A DNA stretch of 64,000 bases from Peptoniphilus rachelemmaiella (GCF_943169845.1 NZ_CALPBW010000009.1:19052-83051); one strand, 5' to 3'; positions 9,715-18,984 are shown, counted from the stretch's first letter. Program-made: numbers and translations. Notes: generated from the letters alone by a model not told the origin.

Positions 9715-9718
9715 CAAA

Positions 9719-9746
9719 AAACAGGCGTCCGAAGACACCTGCTTTG
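9719..9746 (-). terminator. Terminator after pstS
   Basis: On the reverse strand CAGGTGTC-TTCG-GACGCCTG is followed by six T. It separates pstS from pstCAB and probably keeps pstS transcript, which is needed in excess, more abundant. Confidence 0.85.
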
Positions 9747-9752
9747 ATTTGT

Positions 9753-10706
9753 TTATTTTGCCAGATCGCCCCATGCGGTCATGTCGCCTTTAAAGATGCT
9801 TTTGATTTGTTCCAAGGTAATGTCTTTCGCCGGATTGTCTTTGTTGACGATGACGGCGATGCCGTCTTGTGCCAAGACCGTTCCTTGAACTTTGCCTTTT
9901 TCTTCATCTTTGAGTTCGCGGGAGCTCATGCCGATTTGTGCCGTTCCTTCGGCGGCTGCGGTGATCCCTGCAGACGAACCGTTGGATTGAATTTGAATAT
10001 TGGCGCCGCTGTTCACTTTCTTGTAGGCTTCAACTAATTTTTCCATTAAGGGGGTGACGGAGGTGGAGCCTGCCACGGTGATTTCGCCGCTGACATTGCC
10101 GGGGGTGTAATCGCCCGCTTGTTCGTTCTTTACATAGCCTGCTTCTTCGGCAATGGCTTGGCCGTCTTTCGACAGAGCAAACTTGATAAAGTCGGCTTCT
10201 AAGGAGCCTTCCTTCGGTTCGCCTTTGGTGACCAAGAGGAAAGGACGAGCCAATTTGTAGTCGCCGCTTAAAATATTGGCCGGCGTCGCTTCCACGCCTT
10301 CCAAAGTGAGGGCCTTGACCGTGTCGTTTAAAGAGCCAAGGGAAATGTAGCCGATGGCCGAGGGGTTGCCTGCTACGGTGGTCATAACGCCGTTGGTGGA
10401 GTTTTGTACCGTCGCCGATGCCGTGGTGTTGTCCACTTCTTGTTCGCCGTTCTTTTCCAAAAGACCGGTAATTTCAGTAAAGGCGCCGCGGGTACCGGAG
10501 CCGTCTTCCCGGGTGATGACGGCGATTTGACCCAGCTTATCCAAGTCGCCGCTTTCCGCGCCCTTGGACGCGTTGGCGGTGTTTTTAGAATTATTTGTCG
10601 CCTGATCGTTGCCGCCCTTACCATTGTTGCCGGAGCCTGCGCATGCGACAAGACTCAGTGCCAAGAGGGAGGCCCCGATGGCCAGTTTTACATTTTTAAA
10701 TTTCAT
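9753..10706 (-). CDS. pstS: Phosphate-binding lipoprotein PstS, halves in swapped order
   Basis: A 317-residue lipoprotein: signal peptide with lipobox LVAC (C22), then a low-complexity N/K/G linker to about residue 53. The ATG at 10706 has GGAGG nine bases upstream; the longer frame to 10760 is not used. The binding domain is in the reverse order of the familiar PstS: the block with REDGSGTRG (66-74) and GYISLGSL (119-126) comes first, and the block normally at the N-terminus, beginning GEITVAGSTS (207-216) and running to SSRELKD and DGIAVIVN, comes second. Each half keeps its phosphate-binding motifs, so the fold can close as a circular permutation. Role by context: capture phosphate for PstCAB. 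Confidence 0.92.
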   Translation of the reverse strand: MKFKNVKLAIGASLLALSLVACAGSGNNGKGGNDQATNNSKNTANASKGAESGDLDKLGQIAVITREDGSGTRGAFTEITGLLEKNGEQEVDNTTASATVQNSTNGVMTTVAGNPSAIGYISLGSLNDTVKALTLEGVEATPANILSGDYKLARPFLLVTKGEPKEGSLEADFIKFALSKDGQAIAEEAGYVKNEQAGDYTPGNVSGEITVAGSTSVTPLMEKLVEAYKKVNSGANIQIQSNGSSAGITAAAEGTAQIGMSSRELKDEEKGKVQGTVLAQDGIAVIVNKDNPAKDITLEQIKSIFKGDMTAWGDLAK

Positions 10707-10783
10707 CCTTTGATTCCTCCTATAAAAATCTTCATCAACTAAATGCATTGTATCGGCCACCTATTAAACCGATATGATTTCAA

Positions 10784-10800
10784 TGTAAAGAGGATGTAAA
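10784..10800 (-). promoter_or_regulatory. Pho-box-like repeat before pstS
   Basis: On the reverse strand TTTACA occurs at 10800-10795 and 10789-10784, an 11-base period. The second copy could also serve as a -35 element, with TAATAG 17 bases further on. The pair matches the repeat before pstC in sequence and in spacing. Confidence 0.6.
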
Positions 10801-10817
10801 TCTTTTCGGAGCAGGAT

Positions 10818-11276
10818 TTACAATAGCTCGTCGATATCGTGGATCATGTCTCGCGGTTCCCGATCCGATGGGAAATGGCTACGCAAGTGGCCGTCGCGAT
10901 CGATGAGAAATTTCTCAAAATTCCAATGAATGGGATCGTCGCCTTCGTTTAAGGCGACAAACAGCGGATGGGCCTCCTCTCCTATGACCTTGACCTTTGA
11001 AAACATGGGAAAGGTGACGCCGAATTGAGATTGTACAAATTCCTCGATTGCCGCCTCATCTTCCGGCTCCTGGCCCCCGAATTGATTGCAGGGAAAGCCC
11101 AAGACGACAAAGCCGTCGTCATTGTAGCGCTCGTAAATGCGCTGAAGCCCTTCATACTGATGGGTGCATCCACAAAGACTGGCCGTGTTTACCACAAGCA
11201 CCACTTTGCCCTCGTAGTCGCTGAAATCGACGGTGTGTCCGTGAATGTCTTTGGCGGAAAATTCGTAAAAATTCAT
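10818..11276 (-). CDS. Glutathione peroxidase family protein
   Basis: 152 residues, standard length for the bacterial GPx family, cytosolic, thioredoxin-like fold. The peroxidatic cysteine is C35 in NTASLCGC, with the other catalytic residues in FPCNQFGGQEP (Q69) and HWNFEKFL. C37, two residues after the active cysteine, replaces the usual phenylalanine or similar residue, and I see no cysteine at the place of the resolving cysteine used by thioredoxin-dependent members. In anaerobes such enzymes reduce hydroperoxides with thioredoxin rather than glutathione. It is a single gene between pstS and nifJ, with its own ribosome binding site. Confidence 0.93.
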   Translation of the reverse strand: MNFYEFSAKDIHGHTVDFSDYEGKVVLVVNTASLCGCTHQYEGLQRIYERYNDDGFVVLGFPCNQFGGQEPEDEAAIEEFVQSQFGVTFPMFSKVKVIGEEAHPLFVALNEGDDPIHWNFEKFLIDRDGHLRSHFPSDREPRDMIHDIDELL

Positions 11277-11407
11277 CTAATCCCTCCCTTTCCATTAGTA
11301 TACGATAAAATAATATCTTTCTCAATTAAAACGGCAAACATTTTCCGGATAAGCGTCTCCATTGAAACGCCCATGGCGAAACATAGCGGAAACGCGATTT
11401 CGCCCAT

Positions 11408-11440
11408 CAAAAAAGGACCAAGTCAATGACCTGGTCCTTT
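11408..11440 (-). terminator. Terminator of nifJ
   Basis: AAAGGACCA (11412-11420) pairs with TGGTCCTTT (11432-11440). On the reverse strand it is followed by TTTTTT and lies just after the nifJ stop. Confidence 0.88.
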
Positions 11441-11455
11441 GTTTGTTTTAAGAAA

Positions 11456-14400
11456 TTAGCCGTTTAAACGTTCGTAGTTTTCGAAGCGTTCTTTGGCGTT
11501 TCTTTCTGCTGCTTCGTAAAGTGCTTCTGCACGTTCGGGGAACAGCTTCTTCAAGGACGTGTAACGAACTTCGCCTTCGAGGAATTCTCTGTAGGGTTTC
11601 GTCGGAGCCTTGGAGTCTAAGCTGAAGGGGTTCTTGCCTTCATCTTTGAGGGTCGGGTTGTATCTGTACAGGTGCCAGTAACCGGTATCCACTGCTTTCT
11701 TTTCTTCAGCGATGGAAACGCCCATACCTTGGCGAATGCCGTGGTTGATACAGGGAGCGTAAGCGATTACTAAGGAAGGTCCGTTGTAAGCTTCAGCTTC
11801 TTTAATGGCCTTGAGGGCTTGGTTCTTGTCGGCGCCGATGGCGATTTGTGCGACGTAAACGTAGCCGTAGCTGGTCATCATGAGACCTAAGTCTTTCTTG
11901 CGAACTTCCTTACCGTTGGATGCGAATTTTGCAACTGCAGCCGTCGGGGTAGCCTTGGACGATTGACCACCGGTGTTGGAGTAAACTTCGGTATCGACAA
12001 CCATGACGTTGATGTTTTCGCCGCTGGCCAATACGTGGTCTAATCCGCCGTAGCCGATGTCGTATGCCCAACCGTCACCGCCGAAGATCCATTGCGACGG
12101 TTTGATTAAGACGCGTTTCATGCTGTTGATGGAAGCCAAGAGCTTGTCAGCTTCAGCATTGCCGGTCTTCTTGTCGAGCAAGGGAAGAATCTTGGCCGTA
12201 GCAGCCTTGGTAACTTCGTAGCTGTCGGAGTCTTCCAACCAAGCGTCGAATGCTTTGGCGATTTCTTCGTCAGCACCTAATTCCTTGAATTCTTCCATGT
12301 GTTTCTTAATGGTTGCTCTTTGTTGATCAACTGCAACCTTCATGCCGTAGCCGTATTCTGCGTTATCTTCGAACAAGGAGTTAGCCCAAGAGGGACCTTG
12401 GCCCTTGTCGTTGGTGCAGTAAGGCATACTCGGTGCGGAACCGCCCCAGATCGAGCTACAACCCGTTGCGTTTGCAATCATCATGTGATCACCGAAGAGT
12501 TGCGTAACTAATTTGATGTAGGGGGTTTCACCACAGCCTGCACAAGCGCCGGAGAATTCCAGGTGAGGCATGTGGAATTGCGAGTTCTTAACATTGTCTG
12601 CAGGAATTTGATCTTGCTTGGAAGATACGGTTTCTGCAAACTTCCAGTTGTCAGCTTGTTTTTCGAATTCGTTTTCGAAAGGTACCATGACAAGTGCTTT
12701 TTCCTTTGCGGGGCAAACTTGTGCACAGTTACCGCAACCGGTACAGTCGAGGGGAGAAACTTGAATGCGGTATTCAAAGCCTTCCAAGCCTTTACCGTTG
12801 GGTTTCTTCGTTTCGAAGGATGCCGGTTTCTTCGCTGCTTCTTCTTCGTCTAACAAGAATGGACGAATAACAGCGTGGGGGCAAACGAAGGAACATTGGT
12901 TACATTGGATACAGTTTTCAATTTTCCATTCGGGAATGTTAACTGCGATACCACGTTTTTCGTATCTGGAAGTACCGGACATGAAGGTACCGTCTTCCAT
13001 GCCGACGAATGCGCTGACGGGAAGGTCATTACCTTCTTGGCGAGTCATGGGAACGAGGATGTCGTTAATGAATGCCGGTGCGCCTTCGATTTCGTGGGAT
13101 TCGGTTTCGCTTAAGTTTGCCCATGCCTTCGGGTAGTCAACCTTGTGAGCAGCGTTCATACCTGCGTCAACTGCAGCGTAGTTCATGTTGACGATGTCTT
13201 CGCCCTTGTGACCGTAGTCTTTAACGATGGCTTCTTTTAATTTTTCTGCTGCAACTTCTTCGGGAAGAACTTCGGAAAGTTTGAAGAATGCTGCTTGCAT
13301 AACCATGTTGGTACGGTTACCTAAGCCGACTTCGCCTGCGATCTTCGTTGCGTTGATGATGTAGAAGTCTACGTCGTTTGCAGCGATGGAACGCTTCAAG
13401 CTTGCGGGAAGATTTTCTTCTAATTCAGCTTCATCCCAGGTGGTGTTCAATAAGAAGGTACCGCCTTTTTTGATGCCGCGAAGCAAGTCGTATTGGTGTA
13501 CGTAGGATTGCTTGGAGCAGGAGATGAAGTTTGCGGAAGTTAACAAGTAGGTAGAAGTAATCTTGTTGTGACCGAAACGCAAGTGAGACATGGTAACGCC
13601 GCCGGATTTCTTCGAGTCATAGTCGAAGTAACCTTGTGCATACATGTCGGTGCCGTCGCCGATGATCTTAATGGCGCTCTTGTTTGCACCGACGGTACCG
13701 TCGGAACCGAAGCCCCAGAATTTACAACCGATGGTTCCTTCCGGTTCGGTGAGAATTTCTTCATCGATGGAAAGGGACAGGTTGGTAACATCATCGACAA
13801 TACCGATGGTGAATCCGTTTTTCGGTTCGCTTGCACGCAGGTTCTTGAAGACTGCGAGAATTTGAGACGGGGTGGTGTCCTTGCTGCCTAAGCCGTAGCG
13901 GCCGCCGATAATAACGGGACGATCGTCGCGGTCATAGTACATGTCTTTGACGTCGAGCATTAAGGGTTCAGCAGTTGCGCCTTTTTCCTTGGTGCGGTCT
14001 AAGACAGCCACTCTCTTGACACTCTTCGGCATGGCGTCGAGGAAGTGTTTCTTGGAGAAGGGACGATAGAGGTGAACTTTCAGTAAACCGACTTTTTCGC
14101 CCTTAGCGTTTAAGTAGTCTACAACTTCTTCAATGGTTTCGGTTACAGAACCCATAGCTACGATGACGTCTTCTGCATTTTCGTCGCCATAGTAGTTAAA
14201 CAGTTCGTAGTTTCTGCCGGTTAATTCGGAGATTTGCTTCATGTAATCTTCGGTGATACCGATGATGTCGGTGTAGAAGTGGTTGGCAGCTTCTACTTCT
14301 TGGAAGTAAATGTCCGGGTTTTGTGCAGTACCGCGAACTTCGGGATCTTGGGGAGCCAAAGCGCGTGCTCTAAATGCATTCACTGCGTCCATGTCGACGA

Positions 14401-14980
14401 GTTTTGCCAAGTCGTCGTATTCGAGGACTTCGATCTTTTGGATTTCGTGGGAAGTACGGAAACCGTCGAAGAAGTGAACGAAGGGAACGCGGCCTTTAAT
14501 GGCGGCTAAGTGAGCAACACCGGCTAAGTCCATGGCCTCTTGTACGGAACCGGAAGCGAGTAATGCAAAACCGGATGCACGAGCGGCCATAACGTCTTGG
14601 TGGTCACCGAAAATGCTCAGTGCGTGGCTAGCTAATGCACGAGCTGCAACGTGGAATACGCCGGGAAGTAATTCCCCTGCGATCTTGTACATGTTCGGGA
14701 GCATCAAGAGGAGACCTTGAGATGCGGTGTAGGTCGTGGTCAAAGCACCTGCTTGAAGTGCACCGTGTACGGCACCTGCGGCGCCGGCTTCGGATTGCAT
14801 TTCCTTTACAGATACTTCGTTGCCGAAAATATTCTTTCTGTGATTACTGGCCCAGGCATCAATATGTTCTGCCATCGGGGATGAGGGCGTGATCGGGTAG
14901 ATGCACGCTAAGTCAGAGAACGCATAAGCCACGTGCGCGGCGGCTGTGTTCCCGTCCATTGTTTTCATCGTCTTTGCCAT
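11456..14980 (-). CDS. nifJ: Pyruvate:ferredoxin (flavodoxin) oxidoreductase
   Basis: A single-chain 1174-residue PFOR, full length for the homodimeric type. It splits pyruvate with CoA to acetyl-CoA, CO2 and two reduced ferredoxins. The N-terminus carries the pyruvate-binding YPITPSSPMAE. Two 4Fe-4S motifs (CIQCNQCSFVCP near residue 690, CTGCGNCAQVCP near 745) make the electron path, CAGCGETP near 812 and later cysteines hold the proximal cluster, and GDGWAYDIG near 965 with DTEVYSNTGG is the thiamine diphosphate site. GGAGG precedes the ATG. Its codons (GCT, AAC, GAA preferred) differ from those of the neighbours, as expected for an abundant protein. Reduced ferredoxin can feed the Rnf complex encoded at 36.9-41.9 kb. 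Confidence 0.98.
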   Translation of the reverse strand: MAKTMKTMDGNTAAAHVAYAFSDLACIYPITPSSPMAEHIDAWASNHRKNIFGNEVSVKEMQSEAGAAGAVHGALQAGALTTTYTASQGLLLMLPNMYKIAGELLPGVFHVAARALASHALSIFGDHQDVMAARASGFALLASGSVQEAMDLAGVAHLAAIKGRVPFVHFFDGFRTSHEIQKIEVLEYDDLAKLVDMDAVNAFRARALAPQDPEVRGTAQNPDIYFQEVEAANHFYTDIIGITEDYMKQISELTGRNYELFNYYGDENAEDVIVAMGSVTETIEEVVDYLNAKGEKVGLLKVHLYRPFSKKHFLDAMPKSVKRVAVLDRTKEKGATAEPLMLDVKDMYYDRDDRPVIIGGRYGLGSKDTTPSQILAVFKNLRASEPKNGFTIGIVDDVTNLSLSIDEEILTEPEGTIGCKFWGFGSDGTVGANKSAIKIIGDGTDMYAQGYFDYDSKKSGGVTMSHLRFGHNKITSTYLLTSANFISCSKQSYVHQYDLLRGIKKGGTFLLNTTWDEAELEENLPASLKRSIAANDVDFYIINATKIAGEVGLGNRTNMVMQAAFFKLSEVLPEEVAAEKLKEAIVKDYGHKGEDIVNMNYAAVDAGMNAAHKVDYPKAWANLSETESHEIEGAPAFINDILVPMTRQEGNDLPVSAFVGMEDGTFMSGTSRYEKRGIAVNIPEWKIENCIQCNQCSFVCPHAVIRPFLLDEEEAAKKPASFETKKPNGKGLEGFEYRIQVSPLDCTGCGNCAQVCPAKEKALVMVPFENEFEKQADNWKFAETVSSKQDQIPADNVKNSQFHMPHLEFSGACAGCGETPYIKLVTQLFGDHMMIANATGCSSIWGGSAPSMPYCTNDKGQGPSWANSLFEDNAEYGYGMKVAVDQQRATIKKHMEEFKELGADEEIAKAFDAWLEDSDSYEVTKAATAKILPLLDKKTGNAEADKLLASINSMKRVLIKPSQWIFGGDGWAYDIGYGGLDHVLASGENINVMVVDTEVYSNTGGQSSKATPTAAVAKFASNGKEVRKKDLGLMMTSYGYVYVAQIAIGADKNQALKAIKEAEAYNGPSLVIAYAPCINHGIRQGMGVSIAEEKKAVDTGYWHLYRYNPTLKDEGKNPFSLDSKAPTKPYREFLEGEVRYTSLKKLFPERAEALYEAAERNAKERFENYERLNG

Positions 14981-15018
14981 TTCAACCTCCTAATATAACA
15001 ACATTATCCTATGACTCA

Positions 15019-15046
15019 ATTATATCAGTCATTAATTGAATTTCAA
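15019..15046 (-). promoter_or_regulatory. Probable promoter of nifJ
   Basis: On the reverse strand TTGAAA (15046-15041) and TATAAT (15024-15019) are 16 bases apart, about 40 bases before the ATG. The surrounding 130 bases are strongly A/T-rich. Confidence 0.65.
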
Positions 15047-15135
15047 GTCGTTGACCGAAGTATTCAATATTTCAATCTGTTAAAAAACGAACATGCTACT
15101 GCCACGGATTTTTTTGTCGTTATGGCGCACAATCT

Positions 15136-16080
15136 TTAATGGTTGAGTTTATTTCTTTCGATGGATTCCAGCACCCGTTGGTTCAATGCCTCCGCCGCGT
15201 TGTAGCCCATTAATTTCTGTTTAAAGTTTCTGGTGGCGATTTCAATAATCATGGAGGTGTTCCTGCCGGTGCGCATGGGAATTTCGATCTTGGGCACAGA
15301 CTTTCCGAGGATGTCGATTTTATCGTCTTCCATGCCCAAGCGGTTGTAGTCGGCAAAGTCGTCCCATTGTGTTAACTCGATGACCAGTTCCACTTCTTTT
15401 TCTTCCATAATGCAGCCGATGCCGAAGAGGCGCTCCACGTCGATGATGCCGATGCCGCGAATTTCCATAAAGTGGCGGGTGATGCTCGGCGAGGTGCCGA
15501 TAAGGCGATTGTCCAACATGCGGATCAGGACGGAATCGTCGGCGATGAGTTTGTGGCCGCTGACGATAAGATCCAAGGCCGTCTCCGATTTACCGATGCC
15601 GCTTTCCCCGGTGATTAAGACCCCGACGCCGTAGATGTCGAGTAGGATGCCGTGTTTTCTGATGGAGGGGGCCAATGCCCGTTGCATGTACGTAATGAGT
15701 TTGTACAGGGCGACGCTTGTGGAATCGGGGGTGCGCAGGATGGTGCAGTTGTTTTCTTTGGCGTACGTGCGCATTTCCGGGAAGATCTCTTGATTTTTCG
15801 TAATGATCAGCACCGTAATCAAGTGTTCAAAAAAGGTCTTCAGCCGCAAGTCCCGCACTTTCGGATCCAGCCCTTTTAAATAGCACCACTCGGCGCCGCC
15901 GATGACTTGGATGCGGTCGGCGACAAATTTTGTGTAAAAGCCACAAAGTTGAAGGCCCGGTCGATTGCATTCCGACGAGTAGAGGCGAACGGCGCGGGTG
16001 TTGTCCGCCTGTTGGATGACTTCGTAATCGTTGTCTGCGATCAGTTGTTGTACGCTGATACTTCTTTTTTTATTGTTCAT
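15136..16080 (-). CDS. hprK: HPr kinase/phosphorylase
   Basis: 314 residues, the family length. The C-terminal catalytic half has Walker A GESGIGKS (158-165) and the HPrK/P signature near residues 206-215 (MEIRGIGIIDV). The enzyme phosphorylates, or dephosphorylates, HPr on Ser46 and so sets carbon catabolite control in Firmicutes. GGAGG lies before the ATG. The start overlaps the end of uvrC by 11 bases, so the two are co-transcribed, an association often seen in Clostridia. Confidence 0.97.
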   Translation of the reverse strand: MNNKKRSISVQQLIADNDYEVIQQADNTRAVRLYSSECNRPGLQLCGFYTKFVADRIQVIGGAEWCYLKGLDPKVRDLRLKTFFEHLITVLIITKNQEIFPEMRTYAKENNCTILRTPDSTSVALYKLITYMQRALAPSIRKHGILLDIYGVGVLITGESGIGKSETALDLIVSGHKLIADDSVLIRMLDNRLIGTSPSITRHFMEIRGIGIIDVERLFGIGCIMEEKEVELVIELTQWDDFADYNRLGMEDDKIDILGKSVPKIEIPMRTGRNTSMIIEIATRNFKQKLMGYNAAEALNQRVLESIERNKLNH

Positions 16081-17935
16081 CTTTACCTCCGTGAAAGTGA
16101 TCGACCAATGATTGTGCCGCGGCTTTTGTCATGCCGTCCACCGATGCCAGTGTCTCTACATCGGCACTTTTGATTTTCGACAGGGACTGAAAGGCCTGCA
16201 TCAGGGCTTGTTTCCGCTTGGGCCCGATGCCGGGGATGCCGTCAAGTTCCGACTGAAAGCTCGACTTGGACCGAAGGCTCCTGTGATAGGTGATGGCGAA
16301 GCGGTGAGCCTCTTCCTGAATTTGATAGATAAGGCGGTAGACAGGCGAATTTTTCGCCACGCGAATTTCTTTCTTATTATAATAAATGCCTCGGGTTTTG
16401 TGGAAGTCGTCTTTCACCAGGCCGGCTACGGGGATGTTTAGATTTAATTCTTCCAAAACCGTTAATGCCTGGGTTACCTGTCCTTTTCCCCCGTCCATTA
16501 AGATAAGATCGGGGAATTTGGCGAAGCCTTTGCTTTCGCCGAGGCCCGCTTGCTCTCTCAGGCCTCGTTTAAAGCGGCGGCTAAGCACTTCTCTTAAGGA
16601 TGCGTAGTCGTCGGGTCCCTCCACGTCTTTGATGCGGAAGCGGCGGTAGTCGGTTTTCTTCGGCAGACCGTCTTCGAAGACCACCATGGAGCCCACGGAT
16701 TCCACGCCGGAGATGTTGGAGATGTCGTAGGCTTCGATGCGACGGATGGATTCCCCCATGGCCAAGGCGTCCTGCAATGTTTCCAGCGTGTTTTCCACGG
16801 TTTTTTGTTTCGTACGCATTTGATCGGCGTGCTTGTCCAGCATGTCGATGGCGTTTTTTCGCACCATGGTCATGATCTGCTTCTTCTCGCCGATTTTCGG
16901 CACGGCAATGTGCACATTGGCGCCCTTTTTCTCCGTAAGCATGGCCTCGACGAGTTCCCGCTCATCGAAGTAGTCGTGGACGTAAAGTTTCCCCGGAATG
17001 TAGGCAGTGCCGTGGTAAAACTGGGCGATAAAGGCTTTTAACAGTTGACCCGGGCTGTCGCCGTAGGGATTTTCCATAAAGAAATGCTCCCTGCCCATGT
17101 TTTTTCCCCGGCGGAAGAAGAAGATTTGGATGCACGCATCCCGCCCCTGAGCCGCGAGGCCGATGACGTCAAATTCGTCGTCTTTGCCCGCCGCCGTAAT
17201 GCGCTGCTTTTCCGTTAAAGTATAAAGGGCTTGAAGCTTATCCCGAATGGCCGCTGCCCTTTCAAATTCCAGGGCCTTGCTCGCCGCTTGCATCTCCTCT
17301 TCCAATTCGTCGAGAAAAGGCACTTTCTTGCCGTCGAGAAAATCTTCGATGCCTTGAATGTAGCCGGCATACTCTTCGGCGGATATGGCGCCGATGCAGG
17401 GGCCGGCGCAGCGGTGGATGTGGTAGTTTAAGCAGGGCCTCACCACGGGATTGGGCTTCGATAAATCCAGTTTGCAGTTTCTCAAAGGGAAGCGCTCGTG
17501 GAGAATGTCGATGGCGGAATTTACCGCCAAGACGTCGGGGAAGGGGCCGTAGTATCGACCGCCGTCTTTTACGATGCGCCGCGTCTTCATAAGCCGGGGA
17601 AAGGGCTCATTGGTGATTTTTATATAGGGGTACTGCTTGTCGTCTCGAAGTAAGATGTTGTATTTCGGCAAATACTCTTTAATTAAATTGGATTCCAGAA
17701 TCAAAGACTCCAATTCGCTGGAGACGATGATGTATTCGAAGTCTTCGATGTGGGAGACCATGCTCCGCACTTTCTTGTCTTTTTTTCCGTAGGAGCCGAA
17801 GTACTGCCGCACCCGTTTTTTTAAATTTTTCGCCTTGCCCACGTAAATAATTTGATCCAGTTTGTTTTTCATTAAGTAGACGCCGGGATCGTCGGGCAAG
17901 GTCTTTAATTTTTCTCTTATGGCCAATTGACTCAT
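16070..17935 (-). CDS. uvrC: Excinuclease ABC subunit C
   Basis: 621 residues. In order: GIY-YIG nuclease domain (DPGVYLMKN ... IIYVGKAKNL, about 16-95) that cuts 3' of the lesion, a UVR coil near 205-235 that contacts UvrB, an RNase H-like domain that makes the 5' cut (DISNISGVESVGSMVVF is its first metal-binding strand), and tandem helix-hairpin-helix motifs at the C-terminus (GIPGIGPKRKQALM). It acts in nucleotide excision repair with UvrA and UvrB, which are not in the window. GAGG precedes the ATG at 17935. Confidence 0.97.
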   Translation of the reverse strand: MSQLAIREKLKTLPDDPGVYLMKNKLDQIIYVGKAKNLKKRVRQYFGSYGKKDKKVRSMVSHIEDFEYIIVSSELESLILESNLIKEYLPKYNILLRDDKQYPYIKITNEPFPRLMKTRRIVKDGGRYYGPFPDVLAVNSAIDILHERFPLRNCKLDLSKPNPVVRPCLNYHIHRCAGPCIGAISAEEYAGYIQGIEDFLDGKKVPFLDELEEEMQAASKALEFERAAAIRDKLQALYTLTEKQRITAAGKDDEFDVIGLAAQGRDACIQIFFFRRGKNMGREHFFMENPYGDSPGQLLKAFIAQFYHGTAYIPGKLYVHDYFDERELVEAMLTEKKGANVHIAVPKIGEKKQIMTMVRKNAIDMLDKHADQMRTKQKTVENTLETLQDALAMGESIRRIEAYDISNISGVESVGSMVVFEDGLPKKTDYRRFRIKDVEGPDDYASLREVLSRRFKRGLREQAGLGESKGFAKFPDLILMDGGKGQVTQALTVLEELNLNIPVAGLVKDDFHKTRGIYYNKKEIRVAKNSPVYRLIYQIQEEAHRFAITYHRSLRSKSSFQSELDGIPGIGPKRKQALMQAFQSLSKIKSADVETLASVDGMTKAAAQSLVDHFHGGKDEQ

Positions 17936-17956
17936 GACACGCTCCTCTTGGCTAGT

Positions 17957-17983
17957 AAAAAACTGACCCCGTCGGTCAGTTTT
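17957..17983 (-). terminator. Terminator of the obgE-comEA operon
   Basis: AAAACTGACC (17959-17968) pairs with GGTCAGTTTT (17974-17983), and the reverse strand continues with a T run. It covers the comEA stop codon and separates it from uvrC. Confidence 0.85.
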
Positions 17984-18593
17984 AAAGTTGGATATTATTT
18001 TTTAAGCTTTCGAAGGTTTTATCGCCGATGCCCGGCACTTCCTTTAAATCCTCCAAGGTGGTAAAGGGATGGGCCGTGCGGTATTCGATAATTTTATCGG
18101 CGGTCTTTTCACCGACGCCGGGCAAGCGCATCAGGTCATCTTTCGACCCGTTTTGTATGCTCACCGGCCCGGTTTGAGCAGGTGACGGCCCGCCGGCGGA
18201 GGCGGCCGGCGCCTGTTCGCCGACTTTGGGAATATAAAGTTTTTCCTCGTCGTTAAGCTTTTTCGCTAAATTAATTTGCGAGGTGTCGGCATTGCCTACG
18301 ATGCCCCCTGCCGCCGTAATGCCGTCTTTGACGCGGGCGCCTTTTTCCAGCTCGTAGAGCCCGGGATTTTTTACGGCGCCGCCGATGTCCACGTAGATGG
18401 CGGAGCCGATGCCTTCCTCTTCCGCAGGTTGTGTCTCTTTAAAATCGCTCTTCGCCACGTCCCCGTTTTCGATTACGAAGGAAGGTTCCTCGGCCCCCGC
18501 CGCCTTCAAACGATAATGGTAGTAGGACACGGTGAGAACCAAGAGGCACAGGGATGCGAAGGCCAGAATCTTTTCCCGATCGGTAAGCTTCAT
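17982..18593 (-). CDS. comEA: ComEA-like membrane-anchored DNA-binding protein
   Basis: 203 residues: one N-terminal membrane helix (9-26), an SLBB domain (about 66-120, starting IYVDIGGAVKNPG), a Ser/Pro/Gly linker, and a C-terminal double helix-hairpin-helix (about 143-203, LPGVGEKTADKII and VPGIGDKTFESL). In competent Firmicutes ComEA receives external double-stranded DNA and passes it to ComEC. No comEC or type IV pilus gene lies nearby; here it ends a translation/cell-surface operon, 16 bases after ridA. Confidence 0.9.
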   Translation of the reverse strand: MKLTDREKILAFASLCLLVLTVSYYHYRLKAAGAEEPSFVIENGDVAKSDFKETQPAEEEGIGSAIYVDIGGAVKNPGLYELEKGARVKDGITAAGGIVGNADTSQINLAKKLNDEEKLYIPKVGEQAPAASAGGPSPAQTGPVSIQNGSKDDLMRLPGVGEKTADKIIEYRTAHPFTTLEDLKEVPGIGDKTFESLKNNIQL

Positions 18594-18609
18594 ACAACCT
18601 CCGAAGATG

Positions 18610-18984
18610 CTATTTTACGCGCGCAATGGCTTCCGCTTCGATGACCACATTTTTCGGAAGGGCGGTGACGGCGACGCAGCTGCGGGCCGGCTTGTGTTCC
18701 GTAAAAAATTCCCCATAGACTTCGTTGATCGCCGAAAATTGATCCATGTCCAAAATAAAGAGATTCACCTTCATGACGTGGTTTAAGTCGGAGCCGGCGG
18801 CTTCCAGGAGATTCTTTACATTCGTAAGGCATTGGCGCGTGGCTTCTTTGATGTCGGTCTTGACTTCCCCGGTTTTCGGATCCACGGGAATTTGACCGGA
18901 TAAGTACACGACGCCGCCGTCTTCCACCGCTTGGGAATAGGGACCAATGGCCGCCACGGTTTTATCCGTTTGAATCATTTTCAT
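18610..18984 (-). CDS. ridA: RidA family enamine/imine deaminase
   Basis: 124 residues, the family length, with the conserved stretches IGPYSQAV, YLSGQIPVDP, and the substrate-binding arginine in ARSCVAV. RidA hydrolyses reactive enamines (2-aminoacrylate) released by PLP enzymes. I start at the ATG at 18984, which overlaps the rsfS stop (ATGA); the longer frame to 19020 adds a basic stretch not found in the family. Confidence 0.94.
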   Translation of the reverse strand: MKMIQTDKTVAAIGPYSQAVEDGGVVYLSGQIPVDPKTGEVKTDIKEATRQCLTNVKNLLEAAGSDLNHVMKVNLFILDMDQFSAINEVYGEFFTEHKPARSCVAVTALPKNVVIEAEAIARVK

